Of a stretch of DNA of 64,000 nt, positions 23,341-36,318 are shown in pieces. The notes under the pieces are model-generated. The model was not told the DNA's origin. It was given only the letters and a program-made list of their open reading frames with translations, and searched no databases. Origin of the DNA: Terana coerulea (lineage: Eukaryota; Basidiomycota; Agaricomycetes; Polyporales; Phanerochaetaceae); contig JAKOGH010000198.1 of the NCBI GenBank assembly GCA_024811115.1, positions 186,001-250,000 on the forward strand, written 5' to 3'. The translations under genes were made by a program, and so were the position numbers. Numbering within the stretch: position 1 is the first letter of the stretch; every line of letters starts with the position of its first letter.

Positions 23341-24221
23341 TTCCGCTCAAGTCGGTGCGACAAGTCGAGCAGGAAGGACCACCCTTGCAACTCAGAATCC
23401 TGGTCCTTGGCCGCTCCGAGCAAGCTCGTGCTGGTCACATCGCCACCGCCTGTCGTCGCCAAATCCTCTGCGACGACCTGACGACACTCACAATATCCAT
23501 CGGGAATGTGAGTCTATGCTTCGGGCTAGAAGCACGTACTATACTAGTAGGGGTGTGTTAGTGAGAGCGTACAAGTTGTAACATACAATCGTCCGTGTCC
23601 CTGTTTCCCATGCCATTGCACATTGCGAGTGCCGCTATCGGCGCTACGACGAGAAAGCATTCCTATAACCGTGCAGCACAAGCAAATCGTCTTGAGAATA
23701 GCATGTAACAAAAGCCTGAGGGCAGGAGTGTTGACCAATTCAGAGAGATAGCGGCTTCAGAGCAAAGAGTGAATCTGATGGCGCTCCCGATTCAAGTATA
23801 AGCGCGCGTCGGGCTGCGTCGGGATGATGCGCCGCGGCAACGATCTTGGTATGATGCTTTCTTTTCACCGTCGTACACATCTGGGTCCTTAGGACTCCGA
23901 CCTTTGGATGGCCAGTGTCACATTATTCAGAGGCATTTACTTCAATCAAACCTCCTTGAACTACTATTGGTATCGGCAATGCGCAGACTTCGCCAAGCTG
24001 ATTGGTCTAAGTAGGCGCAATCTCACTGTGTGTGTATTGAAGTCATTCATTCTTGCGCAACCATACTTACATTTCCTTGCAGCTTACAAGTTCTCTAGAC
24101 GAATGGTGTACTGTGTGTATCATATGACGTCACTGGCGTAGTAATGTGCAAGATCCGACTCGGACGTCGTCTTGCAGTATAGTAGCTTGCAGTGCTGAGC
24201 TGCAGCTCGTCCACAACTACC
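23341..24221. other. Intergenic, no gene seen
   Basis: Only short open frames without motifs. The right end is the promoter of the GST gene. Confidence 0.45.
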
Positions 24222-25439
24222 ATGTCGAGCAAAGGTGACAGCGGCAAAACCCACCATCTGAAGTGCACTGGCGATGCATTAGAAACAGCAAATACCCACA
24301 GCAACACAGCGGACTTGACGCTGTTCGGCAGTTGCTTCTGTCCGTTCGTGCAGCGGGTCTGGGTCGCTCTTGAGCACCTCGGAATTGAGTACCATGTACG
24401 TCGATGAATCTCCATGTTTCACGGTATACTTATACTTAAACTTCACAGTACTGTCAGTTCACCAACTTCAGCTGTAACAGGCACTGTCTTGGGCTAACAT
24501 GGGTGTTCGGGGTTAGACGAGGTCGATCCGTACACGAAGCCGAAGCCGGCTGAGCTACTAGAAGTATCTCCCAAGGGCTTGGTGCCCGCTCTGAAGTTCA
24601 ACAACACCAGCCCTCCGAAGTCGCTGAACGAAAGTATCGTCATTCTAGAGTATCTGGAAGAGTACGTATGTAATAAGTTGATATTAGAGCCCTGGATACT
24701 GAACGCTCCTTAGCCTTGCTATTCTCCAGAAGAAGGGCAGTCTTTTGCCATCCATCTCGGACCCATGTAAGAGTTACGCACAAGCGACCTTACGCGCTGG
24801 CTAAACGCACTATCGCCAGATGATCGGGCCCTTGTCCACCTTCAAGCAGATCATATAAATCGCAACCTGGTCCCGGCCTTCTACAGGTATTTGCAAGCCC
24901 AGGAACCCGGTACGTTATCGCGACTCGCTCGTGTACTTCTATTTCTTTATCGTGCACAATTACAGACAAGCAGATCGAGGGCGGGAAAGAGTTTATTGTT
25001 GCCATTGGAGGCCTCGTGAAGATCTTCGAACGAGCAGTGGCCGAGGGTGACTCAGCTGTCGGCTTATGGGTAGAAGGTGGATCACTCAGCCTCGCGGATG
25101 TGATGGCAGGACCTTGTATGTTCTCGTTTACACCTATGTGCACAGGTCTGGTCTTGACGTCTTGTTAGGGCTCTTCCGAGCGACCAATGTCCTCAAGCAC
25201 TACCGCGGCTTCACGTTGCCCGAAGGCGAGAAGTTCACCGCGTACATTAACCGCCTGTTCAATCACCCCGCGTTTAAGAGCACTTGCAGTACCGAGGAGC
25301 TTTACCTTGAGAGCTATGAAAGGTGAGGGAGATCTAGGCATTATCGTATCACTGACCAAACAGCCGTAGATATGCGTACAATCGACCTAACACAAGCCAA
25401 GTGGCGAACGCGATCAATTCAGGCAGAGGTTTACCTTGA
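24222..25439 (+). CDS. Omega-type glutathione S-transferase
   Basis: Cytosolic glutathione-dependent enzyme; omega-type fungal members typically perform deglutathionylation or thiol transfer on reduced or aromatic substrates. Exons at 24222-24395, 24449-24452, 24517-24661, 24714-24766, 24820-24909, 24966-25115, 25169-25322 and 25370-25439 sum to 840 nt, 279 residues. The thioredoxin-like N-domain carries FCPFVQR with the catalytic Cys of the omega class. EVSPKGLVPAL (cis-Pro loop) and ESIVILEYLEE (glutathione gamma-Glu site) follow. The helical C-domain includes LVPAFYRYLQAQ, SLADVMAGPWLFR and NHPAFKST. Joining exons 1 and 3 in frame requires the 4-nt exon TACT. Tail to tail with the hydrolase gene at 25553. 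Confidence 0.87.
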
Positions 25440-25552
25440 TTGCATAAATACGGTATCACTGGGCAACACGAACATCTGTATGGATAGTGCATGTACATTG
25501 GAATGAACGATATTCAGATGAAAATAACCAAATTATCGAATATAGCTCATGA

Positions 25553-26856
25553 TCAGAAGTAAGAGCCCATCCACGGCGCAATGGCCTGGTAAGCCTGCTC
25601 CTTCTCCTCCTCATGCCATGGTAAACCCAAGATAATATGTGTAGCATCCGGCAACTCAATATATTCAACCTTCTCCTTCCCCTCATCCGCGATTATGCGG
25701 TTCCTCGTTGTCTGCATTGCGTCCAGAGTCATCTCCGCCCCACCAGTGAACATCAGCGTTGGCGGGAAGCCCTTGAAGAACAGCTCGTTCTTTGTGAGTT
25801 TCCGCGACGCCGGCGAGATCCATGGGTTCTCCCAGGCATCCGAGCGAGGTAGCCGGCCAAGTAGAGCCCTGGTGCAGTACCCTTCATTGAACGCGTGTAC
25901 CCAGTCGCTGCGCCAGTGCCGCTCCCTGGACGAGCCAGGCACGAAATGCGTCCCGCCCCAGTCCATCGACGGCGACATGAGGAACAGGCCGCCCATCAGC
26001 GGGAGGCCCGGCAGTTTCACGGTGGCGAGATAGTGCGCAAGCTGCGCTGCCAACGTCCCACCCGCCGAGTCGCCCATGACAAGGATGTTCGCTGGGCGGA
26101 ACGTAAGCTCGTTGACCAGATAGTAGTACGCGGTGATGGCGTCGATGAGTGCGGCTGGGAAGGGATTCTCGATCTGCCAGGGCGCGCCTTGTGAGAGCCG
26201 GTATTCCACATTCAGTGCTCGGCTGAATTGGGGGAAGCGGGCGAGCATGTCTTTGCATAAGAGTGCACTTGTGCCGTATGGGCTCGCATCGCCCATCTAT
26301 GCCCGTAGGATCAGCGAAGATATATCTAGGAACCACGGTGAACTTACAATCCAGCCACCGGCTGTAGCACTACTCGTCAGCTTCCCGCACGCATAGGCAA
26401 ACCATTGCACTCACAATGGAACGCAAGTATAACCTTCTCGTTCGGGAGCGCACGCTGGCCCGCAAGGTTCGTCACTGGATCTCGTTCGCCAAACCAATAT
26501 GCTGGGACCTGCACCGGCGACACCTTGTTGATCTTCGCGTAGTTCTTAACTTCTCCGACAATTATGTCGGGCGCGGCGTCAACCCACACCAACCCCTCCT
26601 GGTCCTCACACCTCGCGAATTTGTGGGGGTCGACGCGGACAGATCGGAACGCGCCGACGTTGAAAACCGCGGGCACCAAGACTTGGAGGGTCTTGGCGAG
26701 CAACGTGCGGCGAATCGTCCATGACGCGCGGGGACGCAGAAAGGGGACGAAGGACGTGATAACCCAGTATGGGAACCGGATGAAGATGAGAGTCGTCAAA
26801 ACATAAGTCAAGTATACGGCTTTGAGAGGCTGGTGCCGCCAGAAAAAGTCGTTCAT
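25553..26856 (-). CDS. Membrane-anchored alpha/beta hydrolase (alpha/beta hydrolase fold-3, HSL-like)
   Basis: Exons on the minus strand at 26415-26856, 26348-26361 (14 nt) and 25553-26296 give 399 residues with phases consistent. An N-terminal hydrophobic segment (VYLTYVLTTLIFIRFPYWVI) probably anchors the protein in a membrane. The oxyanion box, normally HGGG, reads HSGGW and is split over the microexon. The nucleophile elbow is GDSAGG. The acid is likely the Asp in GGAEMTLD and the base the His in PDATHIILGLPWH. The family hydrolyses carboxylic esters or lactones; the substrate here is unknown. Confidence 0.83.
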
Positions 26857-28980
26857 GGCGACTCGCGAGCGCGCCTGAGACTACGAGATGGTTGTCTGGG
26901 ACGACGCTGAGTTGGGCGTGAGCATCGGCGGTATACGCGGAATGCCCATGAGGTCAGGTGCCCGCCGGCCTCCAGAAATGCGTGATTGGCACCCTGGGAG
27001 ATGATGGAGGTGTTCGCACGACGAAGGTTTGGGGCGAAACTTCTCGCTGAACAGTGTGAGACGCTCGTTTGATAGCCTTCATCCTGGCATAACTATTTCG
27101 TTCACGTATAACCTAGGAGGGGTCAAACAGTAAGTACTCTTTTAACGAAGTGTGTCCAGCACACGCCGCGCTCACCTCGATACCGTTCCAAACCAGTGAG
27201 GCAACGGGCGTCAGAGAATATACCCAAGGAGTTCAGGTTCCAACAGATAGTCGCCCGGTGGTTGTTCTGTTGGAAGAACCGAAAATTCAATGGGCGTTCA
27301 CAGACAGCAGGCCGAATTGCGAGTACTCAAAGCTTTGCGGTACTTCCAGTGCTCGTAAACTGGTTTAGTGTCGAGGTACCGCTCCAGCTCTATGGTTCAT
27401 GTCGAATAACACAGCTGGACCGCTACCATGACACAAAAAACGGTGCAACAAAGAGATGCCACGACTTCACCTTGCCAGAAGCAAAGTTAAAGCGCGATTT
27501 AGTGTAGTCGATAAGTCGATGGGGGGGAAATATAGGGTAATTTTATGCAGACTTGGGCGTGGCTGTCCACGATTCGTCAAACATGGGTGATGAGCAGTGT
27601 TAGGTCACACTTACCCGCTGTAAACGGGTCATCAACGCGTGCTCACGTCTGGCGTGGCTGTTCGGTGCAAGTTTGGTGTGAAGAGTGTCAACTTAAGAGA
27701 ACCCATGCGCCACCATGCGCCAGGCTATGTGAGCAGGCCTAGGTAGGTCCATGGGCTCCTCGTCGCCGTATGAGACGGAAGTTCCGCACATCTCCTCCGG
27801 TAACCAGGTCACGGTGCGTCCATCAACTTCTCGCAATGCAGATGTCGGACAATGCGGATGAGCGACTGTCGAGGACGATGGGGTTTGTTGGGCCGGGATT
27901 TGGAGAGATGTATGCATCGGCCGCAAGTTGGATCTTGTAAGCAGCTTCGGCCGCTGACAGCACGCCATCCTCCAAGCCGCTTTCGTTTGTCTGGCTTTAT
28001 CTTCGTAGGAGATCCGGCACAAATGAGAGGTCTTCAGTGGCCAAGAGGAATTGAGCGCAACGCCAGCAACATGCGTATTGCGCGATGCAATTCAGTGCAA
28101 TGCAACACGGGCCGACTTGAGCCACAGGCCTGAAGTACAATGTCTTAGCGAAGTCAAAGCGAAGCGAGCGCTACGCTCGGAGTCCATATATCACTTACCC
28201 ACTCACCCAGCGCAGGAGTGCATCACGGTGCCCCATCTCACATGAGGCAGTAACGGTGGTCACACGACCCAAACCGCTGAGGGCTCGTTGAGATGATTGC
28301 CACATACACGCTGTTACACAGGATATGTGCGTCAGGCCAACTGCATTTCCGTACAATACTTAGACTTACCGCCACGTTGATGTCATTTCTACTTATATTG
28401 TACGCCATCTGCGGCCGTGTGCGGGTCGCTTGGACGCTGTTTCAGCGCTGTCGATCAGCACTGCCTGTAGATGGGCGGCGAGCGATTTCCTCCATTGGGT
28501 TCTTCCTCTCCGTAATTTACATGGGACCTCATGACAAGGTCCTTCTACAAAAGGTTCATTGACATGTTCTTAGCTTGTATTAAGAACGTGAATGCGAGTA
28601 CTGACCCATTCCCTTGTCCATTTTGACGTGAGTGGTAAGGAGAGCCCCTGGTCGCCAGGTCACAGCTTGACGACGGCAAAATCAGGGTCTGGGCATGACG
28701 GACGGGAACAACACGCCCTGATCGGGATCTGGCCTGGTCAACAAAGTAAGCGGCAATCAATATGAGCCCGGGCTCAGACACTTCAGAGAGCGCCCACCAT
28801 TTAAGCCTCTTGTGCCCGTGTAGTTTTGCCCCGGGTGCTTGCATTCCTTTGATCACCCCCATCCTTGACACCACTTCGCTTTTGCGTACCATACCCCTTT
28901 GTTCAACGTGCAGGTCGTGTTGACCCCCGAGAAATCCCCCATACACTCACGAAGCGTCTCACCGATACCATAACGCCACG
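26857..28980. other. Gene-poor region of about 2.1 kb
   Basis: Only short or motif-free open frames, including one on the minus strand at 27693-28022 that I cannot assign. It holds the hydrolase promoter at the left and the channel promoter at the right. Confidence 0.4.
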
Positions 28981-31149
28981 ATGGTCGCCGCCAACCCGCT
29001 ATTTGCCCGCGGGTCGTTTGCCAAGAAGTTCAACGCAACCGTCATTAACGACATATGGCCCGAAGTCCTGTTCTTCACTCTGATTGCTGCGAGTACGTCC
29101 GCAGAGTCTGTCCGCGTGACGTAGCCTGACCGCTCTTGTCCTCTGTAGTGGTTACCCTCGTCTCGGAGCTGACCCCTCATTCGCTTGCGATTTCGAATCA
29201 AATGTTGACGGTTCTCGGTACGGTGCTCGGTTTGGTTATATCGTTTAGGACGTCGACTGCCTACGAACGGTGAGCAACCGCTCGACCTTACAAACGAATG
29301 TTCATGGTGCTTACGCAGTCTTCGCATTTCAGGTTCTCTGAGGGTCGCAAGCTCTGGACTAACATCGCGATTGCTTCTCGCACGCTAGCGCAAATCGTAC
29401 GTATTCCATGCTTTCATATGCCATGAAGTAGCGTTTAATGTCGATCGTTTCCAGATTTGGATTCACACGCCATTCGAGCGCGTAGCGAACAAGGAGACTG
29501 GGGAGAAGAGGCCGATGTTGCAGGTCGTTATTGAGAAGAAGAGTATGATCAACCTCGTATGTAGCCATTTTGTTGGCGGCGTTAACATGCTCATCCTGTG
29601 TTCCTCAGGTTCAAGCGTATTCAGTTTCGGTGAAGGTAAGATGGTTGCTCACCTTAACAAAGCATCGTGTTAATTGCTTTGCAGCACTTGCTTCGAGGCG
29701 AAGGCGGCGTGTACTATGCCGACCTGTATCCTCTCATCTCCTTCCTTCCCCGGTTCAGCACTCACACTGACCGTGCGGAGGAGGAGGACATGCTCCCGCT
29801 CTGGAAAGCGTCGGACATGGATCACAACGCGCACAAGAACATCCGCAGTGACACTCTCCTATCGAACACCTCCACTGTTCACCGGACACAGTCCTCTCCT
29901 CTCCCTGGCGGGTCGGAAGAGCTTGACGAGAAGGAGGGCGCGGACCGCAATTCGTGGTTCAACTCGATGGGCAAGAAGAAGAAGAGGATGTTCGACCCCG
30001 AGATGGCGCTTCCTGTCTTGCCTAGTGAACGACCATTGCTGCCCGCACGGAACCCTCCGGAATCGAGCTTCTACGACTACTTCGGCTTCCTGCGTATCTT
30101 CAAGCCGCTCGTCCGTCCGTTCTCTAAGCGATTTGCGCACAAGACCCCGGAGCCTGTCTCGGCGCGCAGCCGCACGTTCACTGGCAAAAGATCAAGCCCC
30201 AGGCGGCCGACTCGAACGTCCCCGTGGAGATTGCGCTATTCTTGAGCACCTACTTCGCCTCGTTGATGCGCCAGGGCCTCCTCACGCCGGCGTCGGCGAA
30301 TGCGATGAACGCTGCGATTACCTCCCTTCAAGACACGGTTGTCAACCTCGAACGTATCAAGAACACACCGCTGCCCTTCGCGTATCAGGCTCACCTACGC
30401 ATCTCCTTGTGGTATGTTCTAACATTTGTTTTGTTTGAATGATGCTGAGCCATCACCTCTGTATAGGCTGTACCTTTTCTTCCTTCCGGTACTTGCATTA
30501 ACTGCATATGAAGATGGTGTGATTACTAACCACTGTTTCACAGTTCCAAATCTACAGCGCCTTCAAGTGGCTTACACTCCCGTAAGTAGACGTCTCGGCG
30601 CTGTGATTTACTCCCGTTGATTGATTCGTCTCTAGAGCAACTGCCTTCGCCTCCTTCCTGCTCGTCGGTTTCCTTGAGATTGGTCAGGAGATGTAAGGAC
30701 TCCGCGCTGGATGACACGATTAGGCACTGACGCACGTTGATGTTATCAGTGAGAACCCGTTCAATTATGATCTGAACGATCTCGGTGAGCATGTCGTTTG
30801 TTTTGGCTTTGTGCCTGTCGCTGACTTCATATCCCTAGACTTGGACCACTTCTGCCTGGCTATTCAGAGGGAACTTCATGAGGTCACTGCTGTAAGTGGA
30901 TGCATAGTTTATTTCCGCCTCGGACGCCCAGACTCACGGATTTCTTCATAGCACACGACTCCCGATCCGGAATCCTTCATCTTCTCGCAGTGGAACCAGC
31001 CCTTCGCGCCCGCAGACCGTCGCAACGCGCAAGAGATGATGGATGATGTCAGCCACAGATACCACGGCGTCGAGACAGGCATGCACAGCATCCGCAAGAC
31101 CCTGCTGCAGAGCTGGGCGAACGTCGACGAGATGACAAGACAAATATAG
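28981..31149 (+). CDS. Bestrophin-like chloride channel protein (UPF0187 family)
   Basis: Predicted membrane anion channel. Exons at 28981-29092, 29149-29269, 29333-29396, 29455-29556, 29609-29635, 29685-30411, 30467-30488, 30544-30581, 30636-30692, 30750-30784, 30839-30891 and 30952-31149. The N-terminus has VLFFTLIAAMVTLVSEL and LGLVISFRTSTAYERFSEGR, typical of the first membrane pair. The C-terminal half has SLWLYLFFLPFQIYSAFKWL, then FLLVGFLEIGQEIENPF and DLDLDHFC, which match the bestrophin acidic cluster. A hydrophilic insert (about 29760-30190) is probably cytosolic. Frame is lost at the C4 run at 30145; one added C reconnects it and gives 518 residues. Exons of 22 and 27 nt are notable. 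Confidence 0.82.
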
Positions 31150-32158
31150 GACTGAGGCCTTCGGCAGTCTGCTCACCGTGCTGCCCTGTGCACGTGAGCC
31201 CAAAACGGATGGCTGTGCTTGGCGGGGGATACCTGCAAGCAAAGCCCAGCGGCATCCGCGGCGCCCTCGGATGTGACTGGTTCACATTCGAAGGTGCGCG
31301 GATGCAAATTGTGGCATCAGTTTCTTGACTTTCAGTCTTGCCTGAGGCTTCAAGGTTAATTCAGGCACTGTCGCATACTTTCACGCATTGGACTCTGTAC
31401 ATACGACATCAGCACGACTTCATCACGTATTTATTTTTCTCGCATTTGTTAATTTGTTATTACGGGGTGTGGGTGGTAAAGGATGATTATTCTCACTATA
31501 TGTTCGTCCTCGCCCTGACGGACATTATCTGCGGCGCCGCTTTGAACAGGTCGGAAGGTACGCAGCTGCTTGCTGACATGCGGGCAGTTGCACGAGGCAG
31601 TCTAGACTGGGGTAATTAAGCGTGATTCAATCAGGGAATCCTCCGCCGGCTGGCGCTGGAGCGTGCAAATTGAGCACCCGCAGGGAACGTGGCGAGGAGA
31701 GGAACTTTCCTCGGACGCGTCACGCATCAGCAACGCGGTATATAGTTCCGGGTTCGTCGACTTCCGCGCCGATGCCTCCAGAGGCGATCCTCGACCGCCT
31801 TTCGATAACGTGCGCCAGGTGTCACTCGCCCTGCGCCTCGATCCCCGCGATATTCAGCGTGCAGTGCGCAGATCACAGCTTGCGTCCGTGATTGCAGCGT
31901 TGGCCTGAGCAGTGAGTCCCAGCGCTGGCCCGCGATTGTCCCAGGATGAATCGGGACATCCAGTTGCTAACACGAGGCATGGTCGTTTTCCAGGACATTT
32001 GGTTGTTTGTCGCCAGCTGCGAGCCAAGACGCTGTGGAAGACCTAGAGTGGTCTTGTATCGAGCTCCCCCTTGCGAGACCGCAGCACACAAGCGGCAGAG
32101 AACTGCTATTGGTCAAGAGTAGCGCACTCTTGACGACCCCTTCCCTATCTTGCGACAC
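31150..32158. other. Intergenic, no gene seen
   Basis: About 1 kb with short open frames and no motif. It contains the 3' flank of the channel gene and the promoter of the long coiled-coil gene. Confidence 0.45.
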
Positions 32159-35100
32159 ATGTCTGCCCCTCCCATCCGTACAACATCGTCCTCAGGAAGC
32201 CGATCGGTGCAAGATGGGTACCTTGAAATCGATGGCCAGTTCATGAAGGCGTTGCGGGCTCGAATCACGCAAGAAATGGCGGGGTTGGTGGACTCGTCCA
32301 AGGAGGAGATTCAGGGGCGGCAGGCGGCGGCGAAGACTCAAGAGGAAAGCGAGCGAATTGCTCAGGACTGGGAGGACCAGATGAAGACGTTTCGCAAGAT
32401 AGCAGACGAGCGATTCAACGCTGAGCTTGTCAAGGAGCGACGGCGCAGAATGGGGAGGAACGGGCCGCCTTTGACGCAGAGCCTCATCAGTCCGGAGGAC
32501 CAACGAGCCCTCCTGAGTCAGATTCAGAAGGATAGCTCGAGTCCTGTTGAGGAGCGTTCCCTTCGGTCGAGACAAGCGGAGGATTACTCACCTACCGTTC
32601 GCCATCGACCCGAGGACATGGCAAGCTATGCCTATGATGATGCTCAGTGGTTCCCTCAGTACACGGCATACGACGTGCCCTTCGCCGCAAGTGCAGCTTC
32701 CCCCAGTTTACCCGCGTCAATACCTGGTCGTGCAGAATATGTGGATAGCTTCACCGAGGAGGAAGTGGCGCATTCCTTTGGGAGCCAGGCCGCTCTAAAC
32801 CATAGGAAGAGCTCAGGATCACTGTCAAGCGTTCGATCGCACGAGGTGTGGAAGCCAGGAGGCTCTCCCAAGGATATCCCCGATACCGCAGCATCGAGGA
32901 CCTTTGGCTTTGCAAGTTCGTCCCCCACGTCCATCCCTCCTAGACGTGATAGCGGAAGTGGTGGGGTCAAGTCGGGCATCGCCTCTTCCCTGGCCCGTTC
33001 GTCATCTCCGCCAGCCCCGCCGTCCTCCCGTCGGCGCGACAGCAATGCCAGCAATGCATCCTCAGGCCTTTCTTCCTCTATTCCCCGTCCTCCAATGACT
33101 CGAAGAGACAGCGACCCTCGCAGCAAACGCGGGCCCTACCCCTACGCCGCCAATTCTCCTTTACCTCCGGCCTCCCCATTCGTTCCTTCCCCCTCACCAG
33201 GGAGCGTGTCTGGCCCTTCTCAACCAGGCCCCTCGCCCGTGAAGCGAGACCGCAATGGTTCGCAGCAGCTGCTGTCAGGGCTCACAGCAAGCGCTCCCCG
33301 ACGTCGCTCTCCGATGCCTCCGATTTTATCCCCACCGCCTCCGCCTGCTGCGCCACCTATCAGCCATCTGGACTATCGCCAGAGCATCAACCCTGGCGAC
33401 GAAGAGCTGCTGGACCAGCAGCACAACGGCGACGAGAAATTCGCTGCGACGTGGTCTCGTGCCAAGGGCAAGAACGTCGTGCGCGAAGACGTGTACACTG
33501 GCAGGACGAACGGCGTTCGCCGTCGAAGTTCTGCCAGCGACTTCAGCACTCGCCGCTTCGATATGCCTTCCACCCAATCCCCCGTCCCGTTCACTTCCCC
33601 CCACGTCGTCTGATTATCCGCAGACTCCTGATTCCTACCGCCATCACGCGTCCAGTTACACCACCAGTGCGATGCGTCGGTTCAATGCCGATGAGGGGAT
33701 TGGTATTCCCATAGGCCCTCCAGAAGAGGTTATCGACGACCTGAATGGCTCGCCAGATTGGCCGAGGAACTCGCCGGTAGTCAGTATCGGGCGTGCGGCC
33801 AGGCGGAAGCCGTCCTTCGACATCGACGAGAGGTCTCGGGCGCCGTCTACGAGTCCTGTTACGAGCCGTATGAATTACTACGACACGCACGGGCGCCGCA
33901 CCTCAATAGGGTCCTACCGCTCTGGGCGGTCCTCGCGCTCTCACTCGACGCGGCCTGACTTTCTCAATCGACCTGCTGGAGAGGACTGGGCGGCGATGCC
34001 GACGTATGAGGAGGCGTCGCATGCTGGGTCCGACCAGTCTGACCTCGACGAAGGATGCGACTGGGAGCCTGACATGTTCGATGATGCCCTGAAGCAGCGG
34101 GAAGAAGACGCGGAGCGCAGGGAGGAAGAGCTGAAGAAGAAGGAGGAAGACATCCTTCGCAAAGAGGAAGATGCGCGTAAGAAGGAGGAGGCCCTACGCA
34201 AGCAGGAGGATGAAGCTCGTCGTAAAGAGGAGATCGTTCGTCAGAAGGAAATCGATGCCCGCCGCAAGGAAGATTTCGTGCGTCGGAAAGAAGCAGAACT
34301 CAGTCGTAAGGAGTTGGAGGCCAGGCGGAAGGAGGAAGAGGCTTCCCGCAAGGAGGAGGAAATGAGAAGAATGGCAGAGGATCTAAGGAAGAAGGAGGAA
34401 GAGTCTAAGAAGGTTGAGGAAGATGCGAGGAAGAAGGAAGTAGATGCGAGACGGATGGAGGACGACGCTAGGAAGATGGAGGATGACGCACGGCGGATGG
34501 AGGAGGAGGCCGAGCGGATACAAGATGAATTGAGGCGGATGGAAGAAGAGGCACGGTGGAGACAGGCTGATTTGAAGCGGAGGGAGGAGGATGCTAAGCG
34601 ATTGGGAGACGAGGCCACGAGGAAAGGAGGAGGAAGCGCGGCGCCGGGAAGAAGATGCGAGGAGGAAAGAGGAGGACGCGAGACGGAAGGAAGAGGACGC
34701 ACGGAGGAAGGAGGAGGATGCAAGACGTAGGGAAGAAGATGCGAGGGAAAGGGCGGAAGAGGCGAAGCAGAGGGCGGAGGAAGCGAGGTTACGGGCGGAG
34801 GAGGCGAGAGTCTGGGAGGATGTCCTGAGGGTGAAGGAGGCCGAGGTCAAGCAGAGGGAGGAGGAGCTTCGCAAGAGGGAGGAGGAGCTCGAACGCCGGG
34901 AAGCTGAAAGCAGGCGACAGGATGAAGAACGACGGAATAGCGAATTTCTTGCCGAGTATGCACGTGGCGAACGCAGGCGCATCGAGGAAGTTGTGGCTGA
35001 GCAAGAACGGATCGCGACACAGCTCAAGCTCCAACAGCAGGCTCGCAAGGAGGCCGAAGAGGCAAGACGGGAGGCAGAGGCCGCTCGGCGAGAGACTCAA

Positions 35101-36318
35101 GAACTGGCGGAGCGACTACAGCGAGAAGAGCAACGCAAGGCCGAACAGCTTGCGGAGCAGGAAGAGGTACTGCGGGCGAGTATCCTAGTCCAACAGGAAC
35201 AGCAGCGGGAACTCGACGCCTTGGCGAAAGCACGCAGGGCCAATGAAGCTCTCGCCAACGAGGAAAGGCGTAAAGCGGTCCTCGAGGAGAAACGTAGAGC
35301 TGCAGCCGTCGCCGAACAGGAAGAGCTTCGTCGCCAGCAGGAGGTTCGCCAGCAGGAGGCTCGACAGCAGGAGGAGGCGCGTCGCCAGCAAGAAGAATCA
35401 CGTCGTCGGCAGGTGGAGGAGGCCCGTCGCCAAGAAGAGGCTCGTCGCTTCGCCGAGTTCACTCACCAACAAGAAGAGCTCCGCAAGCAGGAGGAGGAGA
35501 TGCTTCGGAGGCTTGAGGAGCGCAAGCGACATGACAGCACCGGGAGCAACCCAGACGGATACCGCACTGGCACGCCCTATTCCTCTGCTTCGCAGTCTTC
35601 TAACCCATATGCGAACTCCAACCGCTTTAGCTCGGCCAGTACGGCGTCGACGAGCAGCACGTCTTCCAGCTGGAGCAACGCCTCTTCGGGATCCGCTTGG
35701 TCCAACCGGTCCGGCACGACGGCCAGTTCCCAGACGTCTACCGCCAGTGCAAAGACACCCACAGGTGCATGGCGGACCGCTACCGCAACTCCTGCGCCAA
35801 CTCCAGATCCCACCGGCACAAGGCGGTCGACAGAGGAGGACCGCGCGAAGGCGTGGAAGGAGCGACAAGAGGAGCAGGCGCGGCGGCAGGCGGAGGCGTT
35901 CCAGCGGGAACAGGAGAGAATCGAGCGGGAGCGGCAGGCCCGCGCCGGCAAGGTCCTGAACAAGGAGGACATCGTACGTCTCTTTGACGAGCACGAGCGG
36001 ATGTGGGCGCGGATCCCGAGCATGGACATCCTGGGCTGGGGCACCTTTGCGTGGCCGATGTTGAAGAAGCCCAATAGTCCCGAGGACCTGACCACCACCG
36101 CGATCAGCGCGTACGTCCTGAACCCGAACAACCCGTCTGACAAGTCCGAGAAGGATCGCATTAAGGACCATATCAGGCGGTGGCACCCCGACAGGTTCGA
36201 GACGAAGCTGCTGCCCAAGGTCAGGAGCGAGGAGCGCGAGAAGGTCAAGGAGGGCGCCGGTCAGGTTGTGCGCAGCTTGAACGAGCTCTTGACGAGGTCC
36301 TCGTCGTCGTTGTTTTGA
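32159..36318 (+). CDS. Long coiled-coil protein with a C-terminal J-like (HPD) domain; two single-base insertions break the frame
   Basis: Intronless gene of about 1385 residues. ATG 32159 is the first Met in the open frame. Residues 1-130 are helical and charged. About 140-620 is disordered, rich in Ser/Pro/Arg with many RRDS motifs. About 650-1120 is a very long coiled coil built of EEDARRK-like heptads, then Gln/Arg-rich. A Ser/Thr-rich linker follows. The last 110 residues carry WGTFAWP, then HIRRWHPDRF with HPD at 36184-36192, related to the protein at 6984-7706. The frame shifts at the C6 run 33597-33602 and the A3 run 34623-34625; removing one base at each restores one continuous frame. 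It could be a scaffold; the function is unknown. Confidence 0.75.

Noticed and set aside
28293..28562. Plus-strand frame with hydrophobic segments
   Set aside because: No family motif, no splice continuation and no promoter; likely chance.
33597..34625. Programmed frameshifting in the coiled-coil gene
   Set aside because: No slippery heptamer or stimulatory structure is seen, and similar one-base breaks occur in many unrelated genes of the window, so assembly error is simpler.
34241..35462. Long minus-strand Ser/Leu/Arg-rich frames opposite the coiled-coil gene
   Set aside because: They are antisense shadows of the EEDARRK repeat; the plus strand has the coherent coiled coil and J-like domain.
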